A stretch of DNA of 64,000 nt, taken from contig OZ246956.1 of assembly GCA_965232105.1 (NCBI GenBank), positions 1,798,001-1,862,000 on the forward strand, given 5' to 3'. The notes under the pieces were generated by a model that was given only the letters and a program-made list of their open reading frames with translations, was not told where the DNA came from and searched no databases. The position numbers and the translations under genes were made by a program. This document shows, in pieces, positions 15,974-25,251 of this stretch. Positions within the stretch are counted from its first letter, which is position 1; the number at the start of each line of letters is the position of its first letter. The DNA comes from Multivorans sp965232105 (GTDB lineage Bacteria; Acidobacteriota; Thermoanaerobaculia; Multivoradales; Multivoraceae).

Positions 15974-17240
15974 TCGACTGAGGCCCGAACTCGAGGCCGC
16001 GGCGGCCGAGATGGCGGGCTCCGAGCGCGGCTTCCACCGCCCACCGCCGGGGCTCGACGCCGCGGCAGGGGCGGCGGTGCGGCGGCGTGCCCTGGAACTC
16101 GCGAGCGGCAGCGGACCGCTCGAGGCCATCGGCGGCTACACACTGGACGACGATCGCGCGTCCAGTCAGCACTGCGAGAACTTCATTGGTGCCGCCCAGG
16201 TGCCGATGGGTGTCGCCGGGCCGCTTCTCGTGCGGGGCAGCGAGATCGACGGCACGGTCAGCGTGCCGATGGCGACGACCGAGGGCGCCCTGCTCGCGAG
16301 CGTGAACCGGGGCTGCCGCGCGATCACGGCTGCCGGTGGGGCCACCGTCTTCGTAGAGGACGTGGGCATGACCCGGGCGCCGGTCTTCCGCACGACGGGG
16401 ATCCGGGCGACCAGACGGCTGCTCGAGTGGCTGGAAGCGAACGAGGAGAGGATCCGCGCCAAGGCCCAGCAGACCAGCCGCTACCTGGAACTCCTGGAAG
16501 TCCGTCCGTCGGTCGTCGGTAGCACGGTGTTCCTCCGGTTCCGGTTTGCCACCGGCGATGCGATGGGCATGAACATGGTCACGATCGCCTGCGACCGCGT
16601 CGTGTCCGAGTTGATCGAGCCAGAGACCGGCGTCGAGTGCGTCGCACTGTCCGGGAACTACTGCGTGGACAAGAAGCCGTCCGCCGTCAACTACCAGCTT
16701 GGCCGGGGCAAGCGGATTCACGCGGAGGTGGTCCTCGACGAGCTGACCGTGCGCAAGGTGCTGAAGTCGAACGCGGAGGCGCTCCAGGACGTGGCCTATC
16801 GCAAGAACCTGCTCGGTTCGGTGGCGGCTGGCGCGCTCGCGTTCAACGCGCAGTTCGCCAACGTGCTGGCGGCGGTCTTCGTGGCCTGCGGTCAGGATGT
16901 CGCCCACGTGGTCGAGGGCGCGATGGGGGTCGCCTCGTTCGAGGCCCGCGACGACGGTTCGGTCTATACCTCGGTCTACATGCCGGATTGTCCGCTGGCG
17001 GCGATTGGCGGCGGCACGGGCCTGGACACCCAGCGGGAAGCGCTCGCGGTGATGGGCGTGCGAGCCGATCCGGACCGGCCCGGCACGGCGGTGCGGCGCC
17101 TGGCCGAGATCGTCGGCGCGGTCGTCCTGGCCGGCGAGCTGTCCCTGACCGCGGCCTTCACGTCGCGCGACCTGGCGCGGGCGCACGAACGGCTCGGCCG
17201 CTCCGGCCCCGGGAGAGCGGATTTGGCCGGTTCTCAGTGA
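15966..17240 (+). CDS. Hydroxymethylglutaryl-CoA reductase, class I-like
   Basis: Makes mevalonate from HMG-CoA with NAD(P)H, the committed step of the mevalonate pathway. Family motifs within 424 residues are ENFIGAAQVPMGVAGPL, PMATTEGALLASVNRGCRAI (catalytic Glu), DAMGMNMVT (nucleotide-site DAMG), GNYCVDKKPSAVNY (catalytic Lys of DKKP) and AAIGGGTGLDTQ. The DKKP block and the length resemble the class I enzymes of archaea and eukaryotes rather than the degradative class II bacterial enzymes. No membrane anchor is present. Translation is probably coupled to fni. Confidence 0.95.
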   Translation: MADRLRPELEAAAAEMAGSERGFHRPPPGLDAAAGAAVRRRALELASGSGPLEAIGGYTLDDDRASSQHCENFIGAAQVPMGVAGPLLVRGSEIDGTVSVPMATTEGALLASVNRGCRAITAAGGATVFVEDVGMTRAPVFRTTGIRATRRLLEWLEANEERIRAKAQQTSRYLELLEVRPSVVGSTVFLRFRFATGDAMGMNMVTIACDRVVSELIEPETGVECVALSGNYCVDKKPSAVNYQLGRGKRIHAEVVLDELTVRKVLKSNAEALQDVAYRKNLLGSVAAGALAFNAQFANVLAAVFVACGQDVAHVVEGAMGVASFEARDDGSVYTSVYMPDCPLAAIGGGTGLDTQREALAVMGVRADPDRPGTAVRRLAEIVGAVVLAGELSLTAAFTSRDLARAHERLGRSGPGRADLAGSQ

Positions 17241-17243
17241 GAA

Positions 17244-17321
17244 TGGCCGAAGTCGGCCAAAACCTGGCCGGACTTCGCCGTCCGGAACCGTTAGCGTCCT
17301 TCAGGTAGACAACCAGCCGCC
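17244..17321 (+). promoter_or_regulatory. Upstream element shared with 25675-25772
   Basis: A palindrome TGGCCGA-AG-TCGGCCA (17244-17259) followed by a block at 17261-17321 (ACCTGGCCGGACTTCGCC ... GGTAGACAACC..CCGCC) that is about 80% identical to the reverse complement of 25675-25734. Both copies lie just before a small Cys-rich secreted protein gene (starts at 17369 and 25653). Conservation outside genes and the same position suggest an operator or promoter shared by two modules; the regulator is unknown. Confidence 0.6.
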
Positions 17322-17368
17322 GCTCTTGGCTGACAGCAGATTGCGGCGCTTACAAAGCGGGGCGATCC

Positions 17369-17626
17369 ATGATTCAGAGCCTAAAGGAGTCTCGGGGCAT
17401 GGCGATCACCGGCGTACTGCTGATCTTGCTGTCGCTGAGCGCTTCTTCGGCAGTCCTGGCCAGTTGCCAGACGTGTAACGCGGAGACCGCTGAATGCGTG
17501 TCCGGCGACAGCTCCAGCTGCTTCAGGACGGTCGAGCTTGAGTTCGACGAAGAGGGGAACATCGTGAAGCGGACGGTCATGTGCACGTCCGAAGGGTCGT
17601 GCGACTGGGGGGCGCCGGAGTATTGA
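17369..17626 (+). CDS. Small Cys-rich exported protein
   Basis: An 85-residue protein of no recognised family. Residues about 10-32 (GMAITGVLLILLSLSASSAV) form a signal peptide; the mature part starts near SCQTCNAETAECVSG and has seven Cys residues (C-x2-C-x6-C pattern, then three more), suggesting disulfides outside the cytoplasm. It lies two bases before the large beta-domain protein gene at 17629, so the two are cotranscribed. An upstream element is shared with another small Cys-rich gene at 25.6 kb. Confidence 0.7.
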   Translation: MIQSLKESRGMAITGVLLILLSLSASSAVLASCQTCNAETAECVSGDSSSCFRTVELEFDEEGNIVKRTVMCTSEGSCDWGAPEY

Positions 17627-17628
17627 GC

Positions 17629-19956
17629 ATGAAAGGAAGCGGCATTGCCAGAGAGCGCCAGGGCCCGGTCGCTGGCTCTCTCGTGCTCGTCGGCCTGCTG
17701 GCCATTGCCGTATCGGTCGACGGCCAAGTGCCGGAAACCGTGCAGTTGGTCGCCCACGTCGAGTTCAGGGGAACGGCGGACGACCGACTCCCGACCGAGG
17801 TTGTCGTGGAGTTTCTCGAAGCTGCGACCCGGACGACGCTCTCCAGTATCAGCGTTGGTAGCGGGAGCGCTCCCGCCGTCGAGCTTCATGCGGCGGTACC
17901 GCTTCCTGAAGCCGGATCGGTATGGGAAGTAGAGGCGAGAGCGGAAGGCTGGTGGGGACCAGTTTCGATGGTGGCTGCCGATCAAGGGGAGGTGAACCTC
18001 GTCCTGGTTCCTGGTGGGACCGTTCGCCTTGAACTGCAGGCTGCCGACCGCGGCGTTTCCATGCTGAACGAAGACGATCTGGGTATCGTCGGCCGAGTTC
18101 GTGGCGGATCGGCCGCCGGAGCGCCTCTAGTCAATCCGGGTAACTACCGCGGCGGATGCGAGATCGAGAAACCCTCGGACGGGCAGTGGGTGAGCGTTCA
18201 CTGTCCCTTTGCGCGCGGTCTCTGGACAGACCTGGAAGTGCTGCTGGGACCGTTCCTTCCGTTTCGACGGTCGGCCGTGACCGTTTCGGACCACACGGAT
18301 TTCGGCGTCGTCGAAGCGGTCCGGGGTGGAGTGGTCACAGGGCGCTTTCGAGGCGAGAGCGGGGAAAGCGCCCGTTTCGTCCTTCGACGCAGAGATGCGA
18401 ACTCCGAGTTCGTTCGCCTGGTCTGGACGGATGGTTCGCGCCCCGTTCGATCTGAAGGCCTCCATCCCGGCGAGTACGAACTGGGCCGGGTCGGCTCGCG
18501 GGATACATGGAGCGCGGCGCTCGGATCCCTCTCTGACGCGGTCGACCTCGGCGATCTCTATCCCGCAAGAAGCCACTTGGCGGTGTCGGTCCTGACGCCG
18601 GTCTTCGTGGCGGCTGACGAGCTGACGCTGAAGCTGCAAGCGGTGGCCCGCCGAGAGGACGGCAGCGTGTACCGTCGAGCGCGCGTGGCGGGAGCGCCGT
18701 CGCGCGACCCCGGCTCGGGTGAGTGGATCTGGCGCAATCTCACGGCAGGATCGTATGAGCTCCAGATCGGAGACCGCTTCGGCAACCGCCTGGGGCGTGA
18801 GCCTGTCGAGTTCTTCGGCAACGACCGAGTGGTCGTTGAACTGGATGCAGTACCGCTCGAAGGGGAAATCCGGCAGGGGGGCGAACCCCTGGCGAACGTC
18901 ATGGTCTGGTTCGGGGGCGCCTGGGGCGCTGAGCGCACAGCCCTGCGCAGTAGCGAAGCCGGACGCTTCGAAGGCTGGCTGCCCCGTACCGGGCACTGGT
19001 TCGCTGAAGTCAGTCCGGCGCCGTCGCAATGCGACCCGTGCGAAGGCGAATGGGACACCGCCGATTGGGGCGGGTTCACGCCGCATCCCCTTAGAGAGGC
19101 CGGAGTGATCGAGGTCGTGGCGGATGGCGACGGCGTCGCCCGAGTGGGAATCGAGTTACATGCTGGAGGAATCGAGGGCCAAGTGGTCCGTTTCTCCCCG
19201 ACGACCGGAGTTTCCGAGCCCGTCCCCGGCGCCAACGTCAGCGTGATGGCGCCGGCTGATGACCTGGAGCAGCGGGACCCTCGCCTGCCTGGTCACTGGC
19301 AGGCAACGTCGGACGCAGACGGGAGATTCTCAATCTCCGGTGTCCCTGAAGGAAACTACGACGTGCGAGCAACTGCTCGGACTGGCGCCCGTGAGCTACG
19401 TTCTCCCTGGACCGCGGCGAGCGTGAGCAAATCAGCGAAGATGACATCCGTGGACTTGCACTTGGAGGAACAGGAGCGCGTCACTCTGTCGGTGTTCTCG
19501 TCTGGCGGTCTACCGATAGACGGGGCTCAGGTGTTCGCCAGACCGGTCGGCGCGTACCGGGCTGTCGTCGGGGGCATCACTAGAGCGGACGGAATCGCGG
19601 AACTCTGGCTGCCGCCTGCTGCTCGACAGTTGGAGGTTCTCGTGCGGAAACGGGAGATGGGGATGGTCGCGTGGCGGTTCGATCTGGAGGCAGGACCAAT
19701 CGAGATCATGCTCCCGGATCTTCGTGGCAGCCTCCGAGCGCCCGTTAGTGACGGTGGCGCGATCATCTCACCTGGCGGCGTTCGGTGGGACACGGCAAAC
19801 CTCAGGACCATAAACGGCGCCTGGCAGATATACGTAGAAGATAGTGAGTACGTCGTAGGCGCGTTGGCGCCGGGCAGGTGGACGTACTGTCTGTCAAGGC
19901 ACGACTGTGAACATGTCGATGTGACGCCATGGAGCGAGAGCCAGGTGTCACGGTGA
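17629..19956 (+). CDS. Large exported protein with carboxypeptidase-regulatory-like domains
   Basis: A 775-residue protein with an N-terminal hydrophobic signal segment (VAGSLVLVGLLAIAVSVDGQ) and a series of beta-sandwich repeats. Segments such as SDADGRFSISGVPEGNYDVR, SEAGRFEGWLPRTGHW and GEIRQGGEPLANVMVWFG match the carboxypeptidase-regulatory (CarboxypepD_reg/Cna-B-like) pattern 'added value, modified, delivered to the user', i.e. D/E-G-R-F-x-(I/L)-x-G-(V/L)-P-x-G-x-Y. No catalytic domain was found. Probably an extracellular or outer-membrane structural or binding protein. Codon use is slightly less GC-rich than in the metabolic genes. Operon partner of the small Cys-rich gene before it. 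Confidence 0.75.
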   Translation: MKGSGIARERQGPVAGSLVLVGLLAIAVSVDGQVPETVQLVAHVEFRGTADDRLPTEVVVEFLEAATRTTLSSISVGSGSAPAVELHAAVPLPEAGSVWEVEARAEGWWGPVSMVAADQGEVNLVLVPGGTVRLELQAADRGVSMLNEDDLGIVGRVRGGSAAGAPLVNPGNYRGGCEIEKPSDGQWVSVHCPFARGLWTDLEVLLGPFLPFRRSAVTVSDHTDFGVVEAVRGGVVTGRFRGESGESARFVLRRRDANSEFVRLVWTDGSRPVRSEGLHPGEYELGRVGSRDTWSAALGSLSDAVDLGDLYPARSHLAVSVLTPVFVAADELTLKLQAVARREDGSVYRRARVAGAPSRDPGSGEWIWRNLTAGSYELQIGDRFGNRLGREPVEFFGNDRVVVELDAVPLEGEIRQGGEPLANVMVWFGGAWGAERTALRSSEAGRFEGWLPRTGHWFAEVSPAPSQCDPCEGEWDTADWGGFTPHPLREAGVIEVVADGDGVARVGIELHAGGIEGQVVRFSPTTGVSEPVPGANVSVMAPADDLEQRDPRLPGHWQATSDADGRFSISGVPEGNYDVRATARTGARELRSPWTAASVSKSAKMTSVDLHLEEQERVTLSVFSSGGLPIDGAQVFARPVGAYRAVVGGITRADGIAELWLPPAARQLEVLVRKREMGMVAWRFDLEAGPIEIMLPDLRGSLRAPVSDGGAIISPGGVRWDTANLRTINGAWQIYVEDSEYVVGALAPGRWTYCLSRHDCEHVDVTPWSESQVSR

Positions 19957-19979
19957 GCTTCCGAGGAAAGGAACCATCC

Positions 19980-20453
19980 ATGCAAGGAACAATGAGAGTC
20001 GCTGTCGTTATGGTTGGTGTGTTCGCGGCGCCGTTGATGGCCGAGGAGCAGAAGATCGAGGAGCAGAAGATCACCGGGGAGAATGTGGGCTACATGGGTG
20101 TCGGCTTCGCTGTGGACCCCGACACGGGACAAGTACTGGTAGAACATGTCGTACCCCGAGCCCCCGCCAATCTAGGCGGAGTTCAAGCTGGCGATCTCCT
20201 GGATACGGTGAATGGCGTGGCGGTTCGGTTTGAGAGCCACGGCGATGTCATCGACTTCTTTTCTCAGTCGACAGCCGCGGGAGTTCCGGTAGCGATGTCC
20301 TACCTGCGAGGATCCGAGGTCGTGCGTGTAGAGGTGACGCCGAGTCGCCGGCCGGCAGGCGTAGCCGAGAAGAACGCCAAGTCGGTTCCGTGCAAGGACG
20401 GCGTGTTGTTTGCCAGCAAACGGAAAGCAACAGGCGGCCTCGACTCGAAGTAG
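19980..20453 (+). CDS. Exported PDZ-domain protein
   Basis: A 157-residue protein: signal peptide (TMRVAVVMVGVFAAPLMA), then one PDZ domain (YMGVGFAVDPDTGQVLVEHV, PANLGGVQAGDLLDTVNGVA, VPVAMSYLRGSEVVRVEV). There is no protease domain. The start ATG 19980 is fixed by AGGAAAGG about 10 bases upstream; an earlier in-frame ATG at 19929 lies within the tail of the preceding gene. Follows the beta-domain protein by 23 bases and probably belongs to the same transcript. Confidence 0.8.
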   Translation: MQGTMRVAVVMVGVFAAPLMAEEQKIEEQKITGENVGYMGVGFAVDPDTGQVLVEHVVPRAPANLGGVQAGDLLDTVNGVAVRFESHGDVIDFFSQSTAAGVPVAMSYLRGSEVVRVEVTPSRRPAGVAEKNAKSVPCKDGVLFASKRKATGGLDSK

Positions 20454-20698
20454 TTCTCTTGGCGGGTTCTGGCCGGCTTCTGCTCCGGCCTGCATGCTCG
20501 TCGGTCTGAGGCGAAGCCTCGTTAGTGTTGGCTGGACCTCATGATTCCGTTCCCGTCGTCTAGCTCACCTCGTTCCGGTCGCTGCGTCAGGGCTCGGTTC
20601 CGGCGCCGGTCGCGGCAAGAACTTGCTCCGAGTGCGTTGGGCGCCCTCTCCACAGGCGCGTCGTCGGGCCGGATGGCGGCTGGCTTTCGGAGCGTTGC

Positions 20699-21838
20699 AT
20701 GACCGCCGAGGTTGTGTCTGCGGTCCGGTTGAGCGTGCCCGGGAAGGTCATCCTGATGGGTGAGCACGCGGCAGTGTATGGCCGGCCGGCGGTGGTGGCG
20801 GCGGTGGATCTGCGGCTTGAGGTGGAGGCGTGTGTTGGATCGGTGGCCGGCGTGGGCGGTGGCGGGGTCCATCTCGACTTGCCGGACATCGGGGTCGCTG
20901 AGGAGCACTCCTGGCCGGAGGTCGAGGAATTCGCGAACCGAGCGCGTGGCCAATGGCGCGCGTTCCGGGCCGGTGAGGAACCCTTCCGGGCGAGTCGCGA
21001 TCGCAGTGGCCTGGTTCGTATCGCGGTCGGAGAGGCGATGGTGTCGCTGGCGCCGGTGGCGTCAGAGCGATTGCGGGCGCGGACGCTTGAACTGCGGCTG
21101 CGGTCGGCGATTCCGGTCGGAGGCGGCTTGGGCAGTTCGGCGGCGGCGGCGGTCGGGGTGGTTGCTGCCGTACGAAGAGTGGCGAATGCCACGGCGGGCG
21201 CACCCAGTGATCTGTTGCCGGCCGGGGTCGACGGCGAGGAACTCCCGGCGATCGAGTCCGCGGCGCTGGAAGTCGAGCGGCGGCAGCATGGATTCGCGTC
21301 GGGCATCGACAGCGGAACGGTTCTGCGGGGCGGTGTTCTCCTGGTCCGCGACGGAGGGGGCGACCTGGGGTTTGACGAGTTGCCTCAGCGAGGGTGGCTT
21401 CGACGCGGGATCCGGATCGTCGACAGCGGCACGCCGGGTCAGACGACGGGCGCCGTGGTGACCACGGTTCGTCGGCGATACGAGGAGGATCCCGATGGAG
21501 TTGCCGAGGTGCTCGACCGGATCGGCGCCGCGGCAGAGGCTTTTCGTGAAGCCCTCGTCACGGACCGCGAGACCCAGGCGTCGGCGGCGATCAGAGCTGG
21601 TCACCGCAGCCTGGTCGATCTCGGAGTCGTGCCGAGTGCCATCGCCGAACGCGTCGCAAGGGTCGAGGCCTCGGGCGGCGCGGCCAAGATCTCCGGCGCC
21701 GGGGCGCTCGAGGGTGAGTCGGCAGGAGCACTGATCTGCATGCTCGGCGGGCGTGATGCCGGGCCGACCGAAGGTTTGTCGGATCTCGCACCGGTCGATG
21801 CGCCCATCGGGGCGGACGGCCTGCGGTTCGAGGACTGA
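20699..21838 (+). CDS. mvk: Mevalonate kinase-like GHMP kinase
   Basis: Phosphorylates mevalonate to 5-phosphomevalonate. The N-terminal SVPGKVILMGEHAAVYGRPA, the GHMP kinase ATP loop PVGGGLGSSAAAAVG, and the C-terminal KISGAGALEGESAGALICM (family GAGGGGC-like motif, here divergent) are all present; GIDSGTVLRGGV covers the catalytic Asp region. The product has 379 residues. The first motif (KVILMGEHAAVYG) is that of mevalonate kinase rather than phosphomevalonate kinase or homoserine kinase. A galactokinase-like alternative is unlikely given the neighbouring pathway genes. About 245 bases of nothing recognisable precede the start. Confidence 0.88.
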   Translation: MTAEVVSAVRLSVPGKVILMGEHAAVYGRPAVVAAVDLRLEVEACVGSVAGVGGGGVHLDLPDIGVAEEHSWPEVEEFANRARGQWRAFRAGEEPFRASRDRSGLVRIAVGEAMVSLAPVASERLRARTLELRLRSAIPVGGGLGSSAAAAVGVVAAVRRVANATAGAPSDLLPAGVDGEELPAIESAALEVERRQHGFASGIDSGTVLRGGVLLVRDGGGDLGFDELPQRGWLRRGIRIVDSGTPGQTTGAVVTTVRRRYEEDPDGVAEVLDRIGAAAEAFREALVTDRETQASAAIRAGHRSLVDLGVVPSAIAERVARVEASGGAAKISGAGALEGESAGALICMLGGRDAGPTEGLSDLAPVDAPIGADGLRFED

Positions 21839-22065
21839 TCTGGCGCGCTCGCCACGAGGTAAACGAGGAGAAGGCCGCCGGGCCGCACCAGGCGGCGAAA
21901 CAGGGGGGCGCTCGCGTCACGCCCCGACCGCCTGGAGCGGCCCGGGCGCCAGCCTGCGACAACTGCGAGACCAACACCAGCACGAACAACACCCCTGTTC
22001 ACATACAAGATTGACGAAAAATCTCTAAGCTACGGGTGCACACAAACACATGGAGGTGGATCGCT
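21839..22065. other. Intergenic gap with an AT-rich segment
   Basis: Nothing recognisable to about 21990; then an unusually AT-rich stretch (21995-22030, including TTGACGAAAAATC) that may hold a promoter for the genes that follow. No -10 box at a standard distance is convincing. Confidence 0.4.
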
Positions 22066-22386
22066 ATGTCCGCAGTCTCGTCCTGCCCGAGAGGGCAGCC
22101 CTCACCTGTGCCCGCGTTGGGCCAACAGGTTCCTCGCGTTCGCCGCGACTACGCGCTGGCCGGCAGTACCGGCGAACCCCTGCTGTTCAACGAAGAGAAC
22201 CTCACTCGTGCCGACATCGAGGCGGCTGGAAGCGGCGCGGCTCAGCCACGATGTCCAGCCGCTCCTTCCGATGGCGTCCGCGGCAGGCGCTGGTCTGGTG
22301 GACCGGCGGCAAGGACTCTGCATGGACGCTGTATCTGCTACAGCAGGATCCTGCCTGGGACGTTCTTGGTCTCATCGCGCCGGTGA
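22066..22386 (+). CDS. Possible small protein, unrecognised
   Basis: ATG at 22066 follows a good ribosome binding site (GGAGGTG, 22052-22058), which the downstream PP-loop gene lacks. The frame gives 106 residues and overlaps the PP-loop gene by 136 bases in another frame. Its middle (RRDYALAGSTGEPLLFNEEN) looks protein-like; the last third is a shadow of the other gene. It may be a short leader gene translationally coupled to the PP-loop gene, or a remnant. No family is recognised. Confidence 0.3.
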   Translation: MSAVSSCPRGQPSPVPALGQQVPRVRRDYALAGSTGEPLLFNEENLTRADIEAAGSGAAQPRCPAAPSDGVRGRRWSGGPAARTLHGRCICYSRILPGTFLVSSRR

Positions 22387-23393
22387 GCGAGACTAACGGG
22401 CGCGTCCTCCTTCATGGCGTCCGTGGAGAGCTGCTTGAGCAGCAGGCGGGCGCGGTGGGACTGCCGCTGCAGTTGGTTCCGGTGGATTGGACCACATCGC
22501 AGAGGGAACGTGAAGCCACCTATCAGCGGGCTTTGGGAGCTGCTCGGGCGGAAGGCCTGGAGTTCGTGGTGTTCGGCGACCTGTCGTCGGACCAGTGTCG
22601 GGAGCGCCTTTCGTTGGGGGTCGGAAAGACCGGGATGGAGGCCTCGTTTCCCCTTTGGGGTCGCGATTCCCGCGAGCATGCGAGGGAGTTGGCGGTCGCC
22701 GGGGTGTCCTCGTGGGTGTGCTCGGTCGATACGGGAGCCGTTCCGGCTGAACTCGCCGGCAGACGCTACGATGAGGTCTTCGTGGACGCCCTGCCCAAGG
22801 GTGTCGACCCTGTGGGCGAGAGGAACGAGTTTCATACGTTCGTGGAGTGGGCGCCGGGCTGGCACCGCCGAGTCCCGGTGGCCGCCGCGCGGCGGCTCGA
22901 GGTCTACGACTTCGCATTCGCCGAGATTGAGCTCGCGGCGTTGGACGACCCAGAAAGCGTGTCCGGCGAAGCATCCGCTACGGACGACGCGCTCCCGCAC
23001 GGAGCCGACCCCTTTGGCTACTTCGAACGGCTGGCCCGGGTCCAACGCTACGTGGATGAGCACCTCGTTGAACACCTGGACGGCAACTCTGTGGCCGACG
23101 TTGCTGCGATGTCACCAACGGGCTTTTCGAGGTACTTCCGGCAACACGTCGGAACGCCGTTCGTCGTGTGGTTAGCTCACCGCCGGGTCGAACGGGCCTG
23201 CCACCTGCTGCAAGAGCAGCACGATGCTGTCGGCCACGTCGGATTTGCCGTGGGATTCCACAGCGAACGGACTTTCCGCCGGGCCTTCCACGAACACATG
23301 GGCTGCAGCCCATCGGAGTACCGGAAACGTGGGCTCGAGAGGGGTGCCGATGGCGCCGGCGTAACAGGATCCGACGCCGACTCCATCGTGTGA
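22251..23393 (+). CDS. PP-loop ATPase (diphthine-ammonia-ligase-like) fused to AraC-type HTH
   Basis: Residues about 10-230 form an ATP-pyrophosphatase of the DUF71/diphthine-ammonia ligase group: PP-loop ALVWWTGGKDSAWTLYLL, then LEFVVFGDLSS, GMEASFPLWGRDS and EVFVDALPKGVDPVGERNEF, all typical of the bacterial 'adenine nucleotide alpha hydrolase' proteins. Residues about 260-370 form an AraC/XylS DNA-binding domain with two helix-turn-helix motifs (NSVADVAAMSPTGFSRYFRQ and VGFAVGFHSERTFRRAFHEH) ending in GCSPSEYRKR. No frameshift separates them. Diphthamide is not made in bacteria, so the ATPase's substrate is unknown; the fusion suggests that ligand binding or modification by the ATPase controls transcription, or that it senses a nucleotide. 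ATG 22251 is the only start near the PP-loop motif. Confidence 0.85.
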   Translation: MSSRSFRWRPRQALVWWTGGKDSAWTLYLLQQDPAWDVLGLIAPVSETNGRVLLHGVRGELLEQQAGAVGLPLQLVPVDWTTSQREREATYQRALGAARAEGLEFVVFGDLSSDQCRERLSLGVGKTGMEASFPLWGRDSREHARELAVAGVSSWVCSVDTGAVPAELAGRRYDEVFVDALPKGVDPVGERNEFHTFVEWAPGWHRRVPVAAARRLEVYDFAFAEIELAALDDPESVSGEASATDDALPHGADPFGYFERLARVQRYVDEHLVEHLDGNSVADVAAMSPTGFSRYFRQHVGTPFVVWLAHRRVERACHLLQEQHDAVGHVGFAVGFHSERTFRRAFHEHMGCSPSEYRKRGLERGADGAGVTGSDADSIV

Positions 23394-23502
23394 GAGTGGA
23401 TCGCCCTGATCGCTGTCGCTGGAATCGTCCATGCCGATGGCATGGCGAGTCGTGATCGGTTTCACGACGGCGACGTTCGCATCAGAACATCGCGTATCGC
23501 CT

Positions 23503-25236
23503 TCAGCGCTTTGCATCGGTAGCTCCCGCACTCGGCACGGCTACGGGCTTGCGAATCAGGGAAGTTACTGCGGTCGTTTCGTCGCGCACGCCGACGGCGA
23601 TTTCGTAGCTACCGGTCGCCAGGTCCATTGCCACCTCGAAACGGTACAAGTCGTTGATGGGAACGGCTCCCCCAGGCCCGCCCACGAAAAGGGACTTCTG
23701 ACGCACCGTGCTGCGAGCGCCCGTCTCCTTCTCCACGGCCATGAGCCACAGGCGGAGCCGGCCCGTTTCTCCTCCTCGGACGGGTAGGGCGAGAATTGCA
23801 TCGGCCGGGACAATCACAACGACCGTCAACTTGTGGAGATTCTTCTCCTGCGGCTCGGTGGTCCCGAAACGGATGCTCGCCATGAGCGGATTTTCCGTGG
23901 CGCCAAGATACGCGACGGAAAGCAGCCGCTCGGCGAGGCGCTCATCGAGCGATTTCTCGCGGTAGCTCCGGCGATAGTCGATCCTGCGACTCTTGGCGGC
24001 GTGTCGAGCCAATCTGACGCTCACCTGGCGGATCTCGCCCGGCTTGCCGGGGGTGGCCTCGAAGCCGAGCGAGTACGATGCCGAGAGGTGTCTCGAAACG
24101 TCATCGAAGAGGATCGCCAGGTCGTTCGCGTTGACCAGCGCCTTGCCGCCGGTCTCGGCGCTCACGATCTGCAACCCGCTCTGGGCGTTCATCGCGACGA
24201 GACTCGTGTTCTCGACGCGAGGCGCGAGGGCGGGACTGTCGACCGCAATGTCACCGAGCGCACCTCGCAATCCGGCGGCGTCCAGACCGTAGAAAGTGAC
24301 CCTGTTCGCGTTGGCATGCGCGGCTAGTCGGTTGAATCTGCTCGCCTCGTCGTACTGCACCATCTCCGCAGCTACTTCGGAGGGTGCGCTGGGTCTGAGG
24401 TCCCTGCAGAGCTGATTGCCGAGATAGTCAAGTATGGAGAGGCCCGGCCGCTGCGGCAGGCCATCCGTCACGTACACGACCGCCTTCTTGCCCGGGACGC
24501 CGGCCAGCGTTGTGACCAGATCGGCAAGGCCGTCGACCGCCACGGCGGCTTGGGTCGTCTGGTTGGCTGCGTACTGTCGCGCTTGGGACAGCAACTCGCC
24601 CCAGTTGTCCTGGCAGGGGCGACAGTACTGTGTCGACGTGCAGGCCTCGTGGCTGTCGATCAGGCTCCGGATGGCGAAACGCTGGGCGCCTTCGCCGGCC
24701 TGAATCGCACGCGGCGAGCCTTTGGGGACCGCTGCGGCTCCTTCCGCCAGTTCGTTCAGGTCACGGGTCGGTGGTACGAGAACCTCCAGACGGTGCTCGA
24801 ACCGAGCGAGCATGAAGCTCGCATCGAGCTCCTGCCAAGGCTCGACGGCAGCCGCGAGCCGCCTCAAGAGACGAGTGCGGTGCGATGGAAGCACGTTCGC
24901 GTCGTCCAGATACAGAACGACGGTGAACTGACTCTCGTTCGTGCTGGCAGGAACCCCCTGGGTACTTGCTCCACGGTCGTTTGCCCCGTTCACCCGCTCG
25001 CCGAACACCGTCGCCTCGTAGAAGTTCGCGATCTCGACGAACTCGCCGTCCACGAAGAGTTCGAAGTCCTCACGCTTCAGCCCGCTCACCGGGCGGCTCC
25101 TCCGGTCGGTAACGACGGCATCGACTTCAACCACCTGTACCTCGAGGGTGTCCACGAAGGTCTGGCTCGGTTGGGCGGCGAGCCCCGCCGCAAGCAGGAC
25201 AGCCAGCGGCGGGGCCAGATAGAGAACTCTGTTCAT
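23503..25236 (-). CDS. VWFA-related acidobacterial-type exported protein
   Basis: A 577-residue exported protein with a signal peptide (MNRVLYLAPPLAVLLAAGLA) and a von Willebrand factor A-like domain of the 'VWFA-related, acidobacterial' type: VQVVEVDAVVTDRRSRPVSG and GLKREDFELFVDGE near the N-terminus, FTVVLYLDDANV for the first metal-site strand, then KKAVVYVTDGLP. The C-terminal third (ASYSLGFEATPGKPGEIRQV, RRIDYRRSYREK) is also typical. Family members are exported and their function is not established; adhesion or complex assembly is plausible. A GTG at 25248 is an alternative start. It follows the small Cys-rich gene at 25.3-25.6 kb. Confidence 0.88.
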   Translation of the reverse strand: MNRVLYLAPPLAVLLAAGLAAQPSQTFVDTLEVQVVEVDAVVTDRRSRPVSGLKREDFELFVDGEFVEIANFYEATVFGERVNGANDRGASTQGVPASTNESQFTVVLYLDDANVLPSHRTRLLRRLAAAVEPWQELDASFMLARFEHRLEVLVPPTRDLNELAEGAAAVPKGSPRAIQAGEGAQRFAIRSLIDSHEACTSTQYCRPCQDNWGELLSQARQYAANQTTQAAVAVDGLADLVTTLAGVPGKKAVVYVTDGLPQRPGLSILDYLGNQLCRDLRPSAPSEVAAEMVQYDEASRFNRLAAHANANRVTFYGLDAAGLRGALGDIAVDSPALAPRVENTSLVAMNAQSGLQIVSAETGGKALVNANDLAILFDDVSRHLSASYSLGFEATPGKPGEIRQVSVRLARHAAKSRRIDYRRSYREKSLDERLAERLLSVAYLGATENPLMASIRFGTTEPQEKNLHKLTVVVIVPADAILALPVRGGETGRLRLWLMAVEKETGARSTVRQKSLFVGGPGGAVPINDLYRFEVAMDLATGSYEIAVGVRDETTAVTSLIRKPVAVPSAGATDAKR

Positions 25237-25251
25237 ACCGAACCTCACACC

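Noticed and set aside
21190..21212. GGCGCACCCAG-like string in the mevalonate kinase gene
   Set aside because: Within coding sequence and lacking the hairpins, so a chance match to the dispersed repeat tail.
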